DNA of 64,000 bases from Synanceia verrucosa. Lineage: Eukaryota > Chordata > Actinopteri > Perciformes > Synanceiidae. Below the pieces are notes generated by a model. That model was not told where the DNA came from, did not search any database, and saw nothing but the letters and a program-made list of their open reading frames with translations. A program made the translations under genes and the position numbers. Positions 13,001 to 24,466 of the stretch are shown piece after piece (positions within the stretch are counted from its first letter, which is position 1; each line of letters opens with the position of its first letter). The stretch is from positions 25,415,565-25,479,564 of the forward strand of contig CM056559.1 of NCBI GenBank assembly GCA_029721515.1, read 5' to 3'.

Positions 13001-13780
13001 TCTTCCTCATCTTCCTCCTCTCGATCATGCTAGCTTGCTCTTGTCCAGACACTATAATCATCACAGAGGCCTCCTCCTCTTGTCTTGTTCATTGAGGCAT
13101 TAATTCCTCCTCCCTGCTCTGAGCTCCACAGTGCTGCTGACCACCTGCTGTGCTTCACTGGATGCCAGCTCACTCCCTGCTGCGGGATTTGGTGCCAGTC
13201 TTTCATGTCGTCCAATTATCAGCATGTTCCTAATTAATGTTGATAAGGTTGTTGATTTGAATCATAATGGAGGTTTCATTGGAGTCGAACAAACAACATT
13301 TCTTTGTACCTCAGAATTATAGTAAATATCGTTCCTCATCATAAACTTGATCTCACTTATGACCATAGACTGTCTCTGCTCGATCCTGTTCTCTGTCTCT
13401 TAAATCTAAATTAAATCTCAATTATTAGCCATGATTTTATAAAATAAGTGCTGACCATAATATGAATGAATGTCACTGTCAGCCTTGTTACCAGCTGACA
13501 GGTGAGGCTTTGCTTTGTGTTGTCATGGTGCTGTAGCTACTGGATGGTCAGAATGAACAGAGAAACCCTCAGGATGAAACACTGGAGCAGGCTGAACTTT
13601 GGTGAGAGATGCTTGTGTTTGTTCAGAGCCGGTGGAAACATCTCATGTCCTGAACCACTTTGTGACCAAAGAATGTGAACAGTCACTTATGAGCGTTCCC
13701 ACTGTGTGTTTCCACCAAAAGAGTCATGCACCATATTTCTGAAATGCAGGAGCATGAATTATCAGTGTATTTAGAGTCCT
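10011..13780. other. non-coding stretch, no gene seen
   Basis: Short frames only. A weak Pol III B-box-like string (GGTTCAACTCC on the minus strand, about 12620-12632) may be a decayed SINE, but nothing supports it further. Confidence 0.55.
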
Positions 13781-13782
13781 CG

Positions 13783-13783
<1 letters not shown>

Positions 13784-13814
<31 letters not shown>
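13784..13814. repeat. (AC)n microsatellite
   Basis: An uninterrupted AC run of about 31 bases. It is complementary to the TG run at 13973, so the two could pair across about 160 bases. Confidence 0.97.
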
Positions 13815-13818
<4 letters not shown>

Positions 13819-13969
13819 TCTAGTGTTGGTTTTGCTATTATAACATCTGTGACTGTACCAACAACAGCAGCCTCTGACACATTTCAACATTTGTTCCACT
13901 GAGACACCAGATGGATCCAGTTTGATTTGTCACAGTGGTGTTCAGAGGAGATGCTTTCATGGTTTAGAT

Positions 13970-13972
<3 letters not shown>

Positions 13973-14012
<40 letters not shown>
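13973..14012. repeat. (TG)n microsatellite
   Basis: An uninterrupted 40-base TG run, inverted relative to the AC run just upstream. Confidence 0.97.
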
Positions 14013-14015
<3 letters not shown>

Positions 14016-15655
14016 CAAAATGACTAAAGGTAATAATAGATACAGAGGTTGACATGTAAATGCATGTAATGTTCCAGTATTAATTAATATTGACATTCTC
14101 CCATCACAGCAGTGCTCCAGTAACATGTTCTCCAGAGTTGATCAGAGTCTGAACTGGGCAGCTTCTCTTTGTCAGAGCAGGTGAAGAGTCTCATGACTGA
14201 TGGTCTGCTGCTAGAAACGACCGAGAAGTGTTTTCATGTTCCCATCAGTCCGTAAGAAGTCCTCTCACTCTGCTCTCCTCTCACACCGTCTCTAAAACTT
14301 TCTGAAGTGGAGCAGAGCTTCATCACTCAGGCTGTTGATGTGTTTGAAGAATCAGAATTAAAAAAATAAAAATGGGTGGAGGAAGGAGAAGGTGAGGACA
14401 GTTAAATCAGATGGAGCTGCACTCTGATGCATCCAGATGACTGAAGCTTGAACTGGAACCACCTGTTCAGTTTTTAATATTGATCTCATAGTAAATCAGA
14501 GGGATGATGCGTGTCCCCTCGGTGTCCAGTCCTTGGTCCTGTCCATGTCTCTCCATTTCTTCCTCTGTCTGGACATCTGTCCTCCATCCCAGCCTGTCTT
14601 CTGTCAGAGCCAGAGGGTGGAGCTGATCTCCAGTCAGTGGTTGGACCTCAGCTCTCTCTGTCTCTTCTCCACCAGACTCCACAGACAGATCAACCACACA
14701 CAGACTGACCTCCATCTTCTGTCCTTTAAACCAGGACAAAGCTTCACGTCTCCTTCAGTCCTGTCACTGTCCTGCTGTCTGCTCTGACTGATCAAGAGAG
14801 CTTTAAATAGGATCCATCACAGCAGTTTGGGGACATTTTACTGCCCATGTTCATGATATTTACTTCATGTTTCCTGGTGTGAAGATGTGTGTCTGCAGAT
14901 GGGATTTAATAATTTTACTACTTGCTTTAATTGGTGCATATCTGAAAAACCAGTGATCATATTTAGTCTTCTATTCTATATCTCACCCTATTTATTCTTT
15001 TATTCCACCACCTGCTCCTCTGTTTACTCTTCCTCACCTCTCACTGAACAGTTTCTGGTGTTAACTATTTTGAATCCCATTAACTAATATGGGAATTAAA
15101 AAAAAGCCTCATCAATATGATATTTTATATGAATTACATGGTATATCAGTGATGTGTGCTCTGTGTTGGTGCAGCAGGTTGTGAACATCATCTCAGTGTT
15201 TTAGCCAAAGCCAGAGTCTGCCTTCCTTCTTTGTAAAGTATATTGTAGCTGGTCTGAGATCAGTTCATCAGGACATCAACCATCCAATCCAGTGACTCAG
15301 CAGTGAGAGAAGAGGGTTTAGTCTCTGTTCACTGTGTTTGAACTGGATTCAGCTCAGACTGAACTGGTTGTGTCATGAATCGCTTGAGTCAACCACAGTG
15401 TTTGATGAAGGATGTGAGGGGAAGTACCGCGCTCAGTTGGGTGGTTGGTTGGTTGTTCTTTTTAGGACAAAAGAGGAACAATGAGCTGGATCAGCCTGAT
15501 GGACGACATGACATCAGGAAAAAAAGAGTTCCTTCCAAACATGATAAATATATTAACACACAGATTATCTGATCAAAGAGCATTTTCTTTCATTAACTGA
15601 ACACTGAACACATCAGAGAGTCTGAACGAATCAAACTGAATCACTGTTGGATCTG
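14013..15655. other. non-coding stretch, no gene seen
   Basis: Several overlapping frames at 14467-14787 come from CT/AG-rich sequence and show no domain. Confidence 0.6.
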
Positions 15656-15659
15656 AAAG

Positions 15660-15679
15660 TCTCTCTCTCTCTCTCTCTC
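15660..15679. repeat. (CT)n microsatellite
   Basis: About ten CT units, followed directly by cag. Confidence 0.95.
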
Positions 15680-17250
15680 AGTTCTTACTCACTGTCCTCA
15701 CAAGTTTCAAGAGGTTTTTTTTCTTTGAGATTTGTACAAAATGTTCTTTTCCATCTGTCCTCCTACTTTCTCTTCCTCTCTTTGTCCCTCACAGATACAT
15801 TCATTTTCTCGTTGGTCTTTACGGATTTAATTGGGAAGAGAACTGATTTGTAAACAGGTTTTAACATCTGGATTGGCTGTGATGTAGTAAACTTACTGCA
15901 TTAATGCACTCTCAGACATGTGCTAGTACTCTCTGATGATCTGACCTTTTAGTCTAGTTTCACTGTGATCTTTTCTTTGTCTCTCTGCTGCTGTTTCCTG
16001 ATTTGTTCCATCCTGAACCTGAATAAGCTACTCATCATGTCCAGTTCTCATGGAGTCACAGGCTGTTTTTAGAGTGAAATACTGTCAAGGAGGAGGATAA
16101 TCATTTATGTTGGTCGAGTTACCGACAAACAGAGGGCATTTGCAGCATTTGAGTGGGACAGATGGATGAAGGACTCCACAGTCCTCTGGTCCTGTGTGTT
16201 AAACAGCTCATACTGTGACTCTCCACTGATGGACTGAAAACTCACTGAGGTCTGGAGTCATTATTGTCAGTAAATGTTCCTGAAGCAGCTCTTTATTTGA
16301 GTTTGATACAGAGATCCGTTCTAGCTGCCAGTTTTCTACCGTTAGCTTCGGTTTAGCTCTGCTAATGAAACAGCGAATAACAGCTGAGAATGTGATGTCA
16401 TGTTTACTGACAGTTTGATTTATTAAACCTGGCCAGCAGCCTGTGATGCAGCATGTGAGCTGTTAGTGGTTACTGAGTCAGTGACATTAATGCTGATTAT
16501 GTGACGCAATTAGTTCAATTAAGTGTGAGGGTTTTTTTTGTAAAGGACAGAGTGTCACAGACGTATTGTTTCCTTTACCTTCAGCTCTACAACAGTGTTA
16601 TTATTATTTCAAGGACTGTGAATTGTATTAAATCCACTGTCCACTTTCTTTCTGTTGGATAGACAAAATGCCTCTTAACTCTGAGTATCTGCCTATGATT
16701 TTTTTTTTTCTAAACTATACTGAATGCATTTTTTTGTTAATTGACAAAGGTGTTACGTTACTTATGTATTGATTATCCACCACTTTTTTTCACCACACCT
16801 TTTCTGTATTGTTCTTGTTCCAGATGGTTGAACACCAGCAGTCCAAACAAAACCCCATTGTTCTTTTTTTCTAACTGGCTGTCAATCACCTTCCTTCCTC
16901 CTCTAACTCTTCTATGAATAGACACTGCAGCTGGTGGCCCTGTTCACAGCGAAGGATCATTTCTTGATTACTTCCTTTATATCTACTTTTTTTCTGTAGA
17001 TAAACAGTATTCTCACTTCTCTTCTCCCTGTCTGGGTATTCAGGACTTCTTCTGTTAGCAGTGAGATCCAGTTAGTTCTCTCTGTGGAAGAAAGACCTGG
17101 TGACAGAGACCAACACACTTTTAAGTGGCTCTGAACCAGAAAGTGATGCTCTGCTCTGCACACATTTGGCTCTCTGTCAGAGGCAAACTGTCATCAAACC
17201 AAAGTCTTTAGGGAATCTTCCCCATGTTTGTATCCCAGCTGAGAGCTGCG
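15680..17250. other. non-coding stretch, no gene seen
   Basis: AT-rich, with several T runs of 8 to 10 bases at 16530-16800. No gene or transposon is recognisable. Confidence 0.6.
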
Positions 17251-17255
17251 CTGTT

Positions 17256-17372
17256 GCAGCAGAGAGCTCAACTATAATGAGAACAAAAGAGTCATAAATC
17301 AAGGCTCTCCACAGAGTCCCAGGTAATCAGCTGGGGGTGTGCTGTGATGGAAACCACTAGAAATAGACAGAG
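17256..17372. repeat. duplicated block 1, copy B
   Basis: This aligns by eye with 48781-48912. Shared strings include gaacaaaa, taaatcaa/taatcaaa, taatcagc followed by tggg, gtgtg.tgtgat and cactagaaatag, all in order. Coding is unlikely in either copy. Confidence 0.5.
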
Positions 17373-18940
17373 GAGCTCTTTATTGAGGACAGAGACCAAC
17401 AGCAGAGGAAACTAGAGCTCCAACAGTCATTAGCATCAGAGTACAAGTAGCACAGAGGATGTGCAGCTTTACTGTAAATGATCCACTTCTGGAGGTCACA
17501 GCTCAGAGTGGACACACTGCTGCTTAATGTGCTGTCATATTTAGAAGCACTTAGATCGATACACATCTTTTCTGAGCTGTATCCTGATACTTGATGGATG
17601 GAAAGTGGAGCAGTGAACTTTCACTTTCAGACTCATTACATCTGACTGTAACTGCTGAGAGTCTGGCCTGCTGTGAAGGAACCAACTCTTGGCTCAATGG
17701 AAATTGATTCATTAGATAAGTGTGTGAATATGTGTGGTGCATTGAGCTCTGGTGAAGCTCCTCTCTGGCAGGTGAACAGAGGCAGCAGACATACAGCAGG
17801 CGTGTCAAAGGAGGAATATATGTGGACCAACAGCGGAGTTCACTGTGATCTGGACTGAGTGGGGGGAAAGCAGTCTGAAAAGTGAACAGAGAAAATAGTA
17901 AAAGTGAAAGAATAAAGTGTGTCTCATGCTGCTACTTAATGCAGATGTAGTGAGAGCTGCTGTGTCCTCTGCAGAGCTCTGTCTCTGTCCATGGTGCTGG
18001 ACATGTAGTTTGACTGTGGACTATAAATAACCTGCAGACATGATGAATGTTCATCACAGCTGGACATCAGTAAAGTTTGAGTTGACTGCTGACGTCCATC
18101 AGGTTATTAATCTGCCCTTTATTTGGTCTCTCCCTCCTTCGTATTGTTCCTCTCTTCTTCCTTCTCGTTCTCCTTCATCTCTGTGTTTTCATAATCTCTG
18201 TCTCTGATGTTGATCTGGATTAAAGTAAAGTCTACTTTACATTCCCAGCATGCCTCATGACCTGAGAGTGTCTCCTGGACGGTGAACTCACAGTGATCTC
18301 ACATGTTTTCCTCTGTCAACTCAGCCCCAAATTCAGCCACATTCTCTTCAGTGTTTCACACAGGTTTGTTGAAGGACAGAGACACTGAGGACTGCAAATG
18401 AATGATGGATGAAGACACTTAGAGGTCAGGAGCTTTGAACTCAGTGTTCAGTGCGATCAGACATGAGTGGACTACACTCTGTAAAATGAATCAGGATGTG
18501 TCTCTAATGAGGAGGACATGTTTTCTCCTTCAGTTGTGACGTCTCTGGCAGCTGGAGGAACTGTCTCACATGATAGATGGAAACAAACGGAGACGTTCCC
18601 CTTGGTTCTTGCATTGTGTCCTGTCAATATCTTCTAACATTGGTGTTGTTTGAATATTTTACAAACACATTAGTGGCACTAGCTTATGTGAAATCATTTA
18701 GACACATCATTGCTCATTAGTCAGTTCAATGTGGGACATTGTGTACATTCATGCAGTTTGTTGCATCATATGAACAGATTTAGTCTTCTGCCCCGTTTCA
18801 CTCATCATGGTGTGTTCATACTGTGGATATAATTCACACAGTGGCCTGTGAGATGCTCTGTGATTACAGTGTGTGAACTGTGGCTCAGACTGAAGATCGG
18901 CCTCTTAATTATATATCTTATATCAGACACGCACATATCT
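17373..18940. other. non-coding stretch upstream of the lsamp exon
   Basis: No recognisable gene. Several overlapping frames at 17357-17858 lack domain features. Confidence 0.55.
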
Positions 18941-18949
18941 GATAAAATG

Positions 18950-19232
18950 CTGTAATATAATGAATCATACATGACAGCATGCGGTGTGTGTGCAGGAATT
19001 AATACGTTTCATTCACCTGACTGACGACTTTTGCAGTTTGACTTCAACATGAAACAAGACGTGACTCTTTCTGAGAATCAACAGTCTCACATTTCCTACA
19101 GCAACTGTATTTTTTTTTATCACGTTGTTTTGATGGGATTCAATCTAACCTTTGCTTTGTTTCTCTTGCTGCTGGCATGTTATAATAAAAACAGCATCCA
19201 TCTCCTCTGAGTCTAAAATACAAATGAGCAGT
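18950..19232. repeat. duplicated block 2, copy B
   Basis: This aligns by eye over almost 300 bases with 51978-52253 in the same orientation. Shared strings include aatgaat..tacatga, gcatgc, caacatgaaa, gggattcaat.taacctt, ggnatgttataat and cctctgagtctaaaatacaaatga against ctttgagcctaaaatacaaatga. It lies about 1 kb before the lsamp ATG. It looks like a duplicated non-coding element. Confidence 0.6.
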
Positions 19233-19860
19233 GTGACAGAAACAGGTGGAGAATATAAATAAAGCTTTCAAACACAGTCCACCTGTGTCATGAGGTCTGG
19301 TGGGTGGAAGCTGAACACAGGTGGAAACTAAAAGGAAACAAAAGTGAGAACGAAATACAAATATAATATAAAACGTGTCTGCAAGCAGCAGAGTTTCTTC
19401 TATGTGAGGGTTGAGATTCAAAACCCACTTTATGTGTCCTTACAGGAAGCACCTGGGAGACGACAAACTGTATTATTATTATTATTAGCATTAGCATTAA
19501 ATCTTCAGTTAAATCTGAGCAGCCATTTACTAAACACAAGAGTCAAACAGTGAAACGTATCATTACTGCTGCTGCTAACTGCTGATTACTGACAAGGACT
19601 GCTGCTGTGTTGAAAAGTGGAAGTATGATTTAGCACTGATGCAGGAACCATTAGCTCCTTTATCAAACACTCATTTTGAACCTGTAATTCAATCAGACCA
19701 CGTGAACATCCAGATCAATGCATGTCTTCTGTCTCTACAGTAGAGATGTCTGCTTTAATATCAACTGAAGGCTGCTCTTCTTCCTCCTCTTCCTCTCTGT
19801 CCAGCAGCAGTAATAACACTGAGAGCCTCCATGTGGAGCATCAGGGTGGAAATGTGCTGT

Positions 19861-19886
19861 TTTTTTTTTTTTTTTGTTTTTTTTTT
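19861..19886. repeat. poly-T tract with one G
   Basis: T-rich run broken by a single G, about 280 bases before the lsamp ATG. Confidence 0.9.
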
Positions 19887-19935
19887 AACATCAGTCCTGC
19901 TGTCAGTGCTGAAACCACGAAACGCTGCTTTAGTA

Positions 19936-19938
<3 letters not shown>

Positions 19939-19989
<51 letters not shown>
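19939..19989. repeat. (CA)n microsatellite upstream of the lsamp exon
   Basis: About 25 uninterrupted CA units, ending 178 bases before the ATG. It is complementary to the TG run at 20557. Confidence 0.98.
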
Positions 19990-19990
<1 letters not shown>

Positions 19991-19992
<2 letters not shown>

Positions 19993-20166
19993 CCCTCACA
20001 GTGTGTGTGTGAGGCTGTCTGTAGGGGGCGCTACTGTCCGTGTGAAAGCAGCAGCAGTGACAGAGTGTTCACACACTGGCATTTCTTCCTCTTCTGGAAA
20101 TTAAGCGCTGCACACGGAGCTTCGTCTGGAAGAGCGCGGAGTTTTTGCAGCTGATTCAAGGACACC
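19991..20166 (+). promoter_or_regulatory. CpG-rich proximal promoter and 5' UTR of the lsamp exon
   Basis: This stretch is visibly richer in CpG than its surroundings, with gggggcgct, ttaagcgc, acacggag, ttcgtc and agcgcgg, and the richness continues through the exon to about 20350. I see no clear TATA box close to the ATG, so a CpG-type dispersed start is likely. The transcription start cannot be placed from sequence alone. A CTCF-like half core lies at 20023-20033. Confidence 0.55.
20023..20033 (+). promoter_or_regulatory. candidate CTCF-type core AGGGGGCGCTA
   Basis: The eleven bases match the strong 3' part of the vertebrate CTCF consensus (AGGGGGCGC) exactly. The preceding CCACC part is not conserved (here CTGT), so this may instead be an SP/KLF GC box. 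It sits about 135 bases before the lsamp ATG. Confidence 0.3.
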
Positions 20167-20230
20167 ATGCTTTACTTCTGGATACACACCGTGTGGATCC
20201 CCGGCGTCGCTTTCCTCTTTGGATTTCAAG
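20167..20230 (+). CDS. lsamp: lsamp alternative first coding exon (signal peptide)
   Basis: This exon encodes 21 residues plus the first base of a glycine codon (phase 1). The peptide begins MLYFWIHTVWIPG and ends FLFGFQ, a hydrophobic secretory signal. By family knowledge, LSAMP is a GPI-anchored three-Ig-domain neuronal adhesion protein (IgLON) that acts at the cell surface in axon guidance and synapse formation; mature protein starts are encoded in the next exon. As I recall it, the mammalian alternative LSAMP exon carries W-L-H-S-V-W at the same position and ends in L-Q before a split glycine, which this copy mirrors (W-I-H-T-V-W, F-Q). The start has A at -3 (gacaccATG), and no ATG occurs in the roughly 140 bases upstream. 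The following bases, AAG|GCAAGG, fit a GC-AG donor and not the usual GT. Read unspliced, the frame stops at 20281. The second exon is not in the window. OPCML and NTM first exons are related alternatives but fit less well. Confidence 0.78.
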
Positions 20231-20237
20231 GCAAGGG
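20228..20237 (+). other. candidate GC-AG splice donor of the lsamp exon
   Basis: The sequence AAG|GCAAGGG follows the expected phase-1 end of the signal-peptide exon. A C replaces T at +2, but the other donor positions agree with U1 pairing, as is usual for minor GC-AG introns. No good GT donor lies within the next 30 bases; GGG|GTGG is weak. A sequencing or allelic T-to-C change is an alternative reading. Confidence 0.5.
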
Positions 20238-20555
20238 GTGGTTTCATTCTGTGCATTTTCATGTCCGGAAACACCGGAGTTGAGAGGGAAGTGACAGCTT
20301 TCCGTGGATGTTTCTTGTGCGTCTGACTGGAGTTGTGAAGGTTTGTGAAGTGACTTCTGTTCGCTCATGGAGAGGATGCTGTGACTTTGTGCTGCTGGCT
20401 GCTCTAAATCCAGTCAGTGGTGAGCTGGTCTGACAGAGCAGAGAGCAGCCTCAGAGGCTCATCATGGTCCAGAGTAGTGCTCAAACATGTGGAGGCTGCT
20501 GCACTGTCAGCTCCACTGTTCGACTTCTTATTCAGCTGCTGGCCTCTCTGATCAG

Positions 20556-20556
<1 letters not shown>

Positions 20557-20598
<42 letters not shown>
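20557..20598. repeat. (TG)n microsatellite in the first intron
   Basis: 21 uninterrupted TG units, about 325 bases after the exon end. In a + strand transcript this is a UG run, a binding sequence for CELF-type proteins and TDP-43. Confidence 0.98.
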
Positions 20599-20601
<3 letters not shown>

Positions 20602-20775
20602 CATGTGATAGGACACCAGTGAGCTTGTGTGAGTAGTCTAATAAGTGAATTTCTATCTGAAGTCAATATCTTCACACACCCATGACGTCTCCATGGCAGA
20701 CTGGATCAGTCAGTCTGGACCTGCTGGATCCTCTTTGGCTCTGTTGTCATGCTGCAACCAGCCTGTTAGTGAGGA

Positions 20776-20793
20776 GTGTGTGTGTGTGTGAGT

Positions 20794-20824
<31 letters not shown>

Positions 20825-20825
20825 T
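20776..20825. repeat. compound (TG)n and (GA)n microsatellite
   Basis: A 15-base TG run is followed by about 13 GA units. Confidence 0.95.
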
Positions 20826-22390
20826 GATACACATGGAGGAAGGAAGAAAGACTGTGGAGGGAAACAGAAGGAGAAGCTTCAGTGAGCAGGAGAGATGACA
20901 GTGATGGCAGCAGGTTCAGCACCGTGGACAGAGGCAGCAGCTCTGTCTGTGCTTCACTTTATTACTGTAACAGTGAAGACTAGTTTCCACATCTTCTCTC
21001 ACATCTACTCATGTCATTAAATGTCAGCAGGAAGTGATGATGCTCTCCAGACTGAAAGTACAGCAGCTCAAACATGAACTGTGAGTGTTTGGTGACAGAA
21101 GCAGCTCAGTGATCGATCAGCTGATCACTTTGACTTGATGAAGTGAGAAAAGCCTCTGAGTTGTTCAGAGTCATTGCTGGAAACTGAAGTGAGCTACTGG
21201 TCAGTTTGGAGCCTCTTGTGATCCACAGAGTCCCTCCTCCATCTTTCTGCACACTGTCCACATGTCTGGATCATTTAGTTCATGAGGTCGCCTCGTTTAC
21301 GTGGACAGTTTGTGTGTTTGTTTATGAATATGATAACCAGTGCTCCTATTAATATCAAACATAACAAATAGTTTTCTTCCACACAAACTACCTGACTAGC
21401 TGGTCGGTTAAAGTCACTTAATGAATTTCAATGCTGATACATTTTCATACCTGAAACAACACTCAAACACATCCAGAGGAGCTTCACATCACTCCTGCAT
21501 GCTCAGTAAAGTTTGCTCCAAAATAAAATGAAAAACTTCCTCTTATGCTGCTATATTTTTGTTGCAGGAGTTATTTGACATGTTTCAGTTCATATTTTAA
21601 TACCTCTTTATCTTAGAACCTTGTAACTGGTAATTTAAAAAAAGTAACTCACAGTCACTTTTATCTATGAAAAAAGGAACTATCAACTTTAAGCAAACAG
21701 ATTTCAACCTAAACCAGGAACACGTACTGTAATGCACATGCTCATATTGATGCTCATATCCATATTTGGTCCTCATAAAACTGTTCCGAGTCGCCTCTGA
21801 AAGCTCGGTCCAGGACCCGAACAGACCTGAACTCAGTGTAATGTCCTTTAATGCTCATCTGCTGCTCATAATGAGTGAAATCAAAGATCCACAGCTCAGA
21901 TTCCCATCACTGCCTCTCACACTAAACCCTTCCTCAGTGACTTGTTGAAGTCTTTTTCACTCCCTCTCATTAGTAAACCTCCCACTTCTCACTCGACTCA
22001 CATTACTTTCTTTACTTTGCTTCGTCCTCCATCACCTCTTATTTTATGGCTCTCATGGTTTGAATCCATCTCTTTTCCTCTTTCTTTCTGTTTCTCCTGG
22101 CATCATATCCCAGAGCTGCCGGCTCATGACTGACAGTGAAATGTTGAAGCTGAGGCTGAGCCACTGTTTCCTCTGAGGGGAGCGCTGATCTCATCTCACT
22201 GCAGAGCTCCTTTAAACTGGTTGTCTGCTCAGACCTCCACTGGTTTGGATGTTGATCCTGTTTGCTGCTGGCAGAAGAGAGAGAGAGGAAACAGTGAGCA
22301 GGCTGACAGAACAGACTTTGGTTAGGAAACAGTGATTCAACTTTTTTTTTGTTTTTTTTTTCAGCACTGCTGCTTCTTTTAGTGAGACCA
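20826..22390 (+). other. first intron of lsamp, no exon seen
   Basis: Intronic if the lsamp call holds. The 144-codon minus-strand frame at 22039-22473 has no domain and runs through a poly-pyrimidine stretch. Confidence 0.55.
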
Positions 22391-22394
22391 AACA

Positions 22395-22500
22395 CTGATT
22401 TTCTGCTGAGCATCACCTGAAAACACTCCTGATTAAAGATCACTGCTCCACCTGCTCTGTCTCCCTCTAACAAGGCTTCCTGCTAAATTATGAATTATCA
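22395..22500. repeat. duplicated block 3, copy B
   Basis: The segment from gagcatcac through ccctctaacaaggct to ctgctaaatta is shared with 56793-56880, and its centre also with 1615-1682. Confidence 0.5.
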
Positions 22501-22734
22501 TTTATTTCCATCTGATTTCTCATTCATTTACTCCTCTAAAATGAGCAAATAAATGAAAAATAAACCACAAAGTACTGCAGGTGTGCTGCTCTTAGTGTTT
22601 CTGTTACGTAAAATAAATGACAAAGTCATTATTTACTTCTTCTCTCTGACTTTCTGCTCTAATTTTAAATTAGTGCAGCAAAGAGGAGTGACTGTTGGTG
22701 TGATAGTCAGTCCTGTTTGTCACTTAGTGGATCA

Positions 22735-22800
22735 CATGTCCTCATCTTCCTCCCCTGGCTGCAGCTTTAAACGCATCATTTGCTGTGAAAGTTGTGCATC
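22735..22800. repeat. copy B of the CTGCAGCTTTAAAC element
   Basis: Contains gtcctcatcttcctcccc and ctgcagctttaaac, matching 2537-2600. It follows block 3 here as it follows the related block at 1.6 kb. Confidence 0.45.
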
Positions 22801-24430
22801 TTTTGCTGACTCAGGGAATCTCTGATGACATAAACATGCATAGTGAGCGTGAGGATGTGTTTTCTTTGGCAGCAGATGACTTCATGATTGATTCAGGAAG
22901 GAATCATCAGATCATAGAAGTGTCGGCTCCACTTCCTGTCTGTGCTGGTGCTTTTTAGATAAACTGGTTGTGACTAATGGTCTTCAGAATCTTCTGTTGA
23001 TTTCTTCTCTTTTCCTGGAAGAATACATTTGATGATTTATTGTGGTTTCTTTTCTCAGGAATGACAGTCGTTAAAGGTCATGTGGTCTCCAGTCTGCAGT
23101 AGTTTATCAGATCAGACTCATTATTGTGAAAATGTGAGTCCCTCAGGAGATCTTCTCTGGTGTGTGCATGTGTGATTTTAATGCCCAAACACAAAGTGAG
23201 GTCAGTCATCAGTGAGGTCTCTGTTGTTCTTCCTGAATGTTCTTGTCTGTTCCTGTCTTGTTTGCTGGTTGATCCAAACCAGACAGTGATGGATGTGCAG
23301 AGATTGTGGATCCCAGAAACCTGAAGGTTTCCACAGCAGACTGCGTCGAGTCCAGTGATGGGTTCCTCCTGAAGTTCACATCATCTCCACACTTTAGAGG
23401 GTGACAGAGCTGAAAGTGTTCGTTTTCTGTAACAGAGACAAATCCATTAGTGGATGTTTGTTTCTGTACTTAAGAGTCAATACAAAGCAGAGGTGAGAGT
23501 GTTTTATAGGATTACAGGATTAAAGCGTTTTGCTTGACTTAAGTGTTCAGTCATTAAATCCATCCACACATGTGGTTTCTATTAATCCTTCATTCAAACA
23601 GGTAATCCTGTTGAACAGAACACCTGTGATCCTGACATGCTGCTAGGTTTCCATGAATGTAGTGAATAAAGAGTGTTGTGAGGGGGTTGATCAGTGGTTT
23701 AAAATGTTTAAAAGAGACCTAACCTGTTCTTGAATATGTGGCTCTATAATAACCATTCATTTAATGGTGTCCAGCAGCTGATGAAGGAGCTGTGGACACA
23801 GCACAGTGTTGGAGGAATCAACATGAAGTGGTCACATCAATAAAATAATAATAATAAATGTTTTGGCTGTAGGTGTGTGGAGCCTCGAATGAATAGCTGA
23901 GATTCATGCTAATGCTAATGTGGATCCAATAAAGACAGAAACGAGGCTGTGTGAGAAAGCTGCATATCCAGCTGGACACCATCAAACCAAACAGAGGGAC
24001 AGACAGAGATGATCCCACAGCTCAGTCTGGATCTCCAGGACCAGAGTCAGTCCAGAGGTACAGGACCTCCACTGCATCAGACCGGTCTGTGTGGACCAGA
24101 ACCACCAGAGACGGCTAAAGCTGAACTCTGTGGATGGAGAGGAGGAAGGAAAGAAAATGGTTGAGTCAGACTATCTGTCAGTGGAGACAAGGAGACAATC
24201 ATAGACTGTGTCCCATAAAAGTTTAAAGGCTGTGTGTTTGTAGTAGCGTCTCTTCAGGGTGTGTGTGGATGTGTGGGTGTGTAATGTGTGTACTCTGGTG
24301 ACAATATGTCTTTTTAGCCTCCTCCATCCAGTGTGGGGGTGTGTTCAGCCCAGATTGATGCTGTCAAGCAGCTTAATGATGCTTGTCTGCTCCAACAGCG
24401 TCCATGCTGAGTAACAGACAGTGGGATTAG
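22801..24430 (+). other. lsamp intron, nothing recognised
   Basis: Short frames only. The string attcaaacag|gtaatcc at about 23592-23608 resembles a zero-length exon but has a poor pyrimidine tract. Confidence 0.5.
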
Positions 24431-24434
24431 CCGA

Positions 24435-24435
24435 A

Positions 24436-24462
<27 letters not shown>
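24435..24462. repeat. (CA)n microsatellite
   Basis: About 13 CA units. Confidence 0.95.

Positions 24463-24466
<4 letters not shown>

Noticed and set aside
20156..20368. Minus-strand 70-codon frame over the lsamp exon
   Set aside because: Shadow of the CpG-rich exon and promoter on the other strand.
23585..23612. Recursive splice site (aaacag|gtaatcc)
   Set aside because: A-rich just before the AG and a poor donor.
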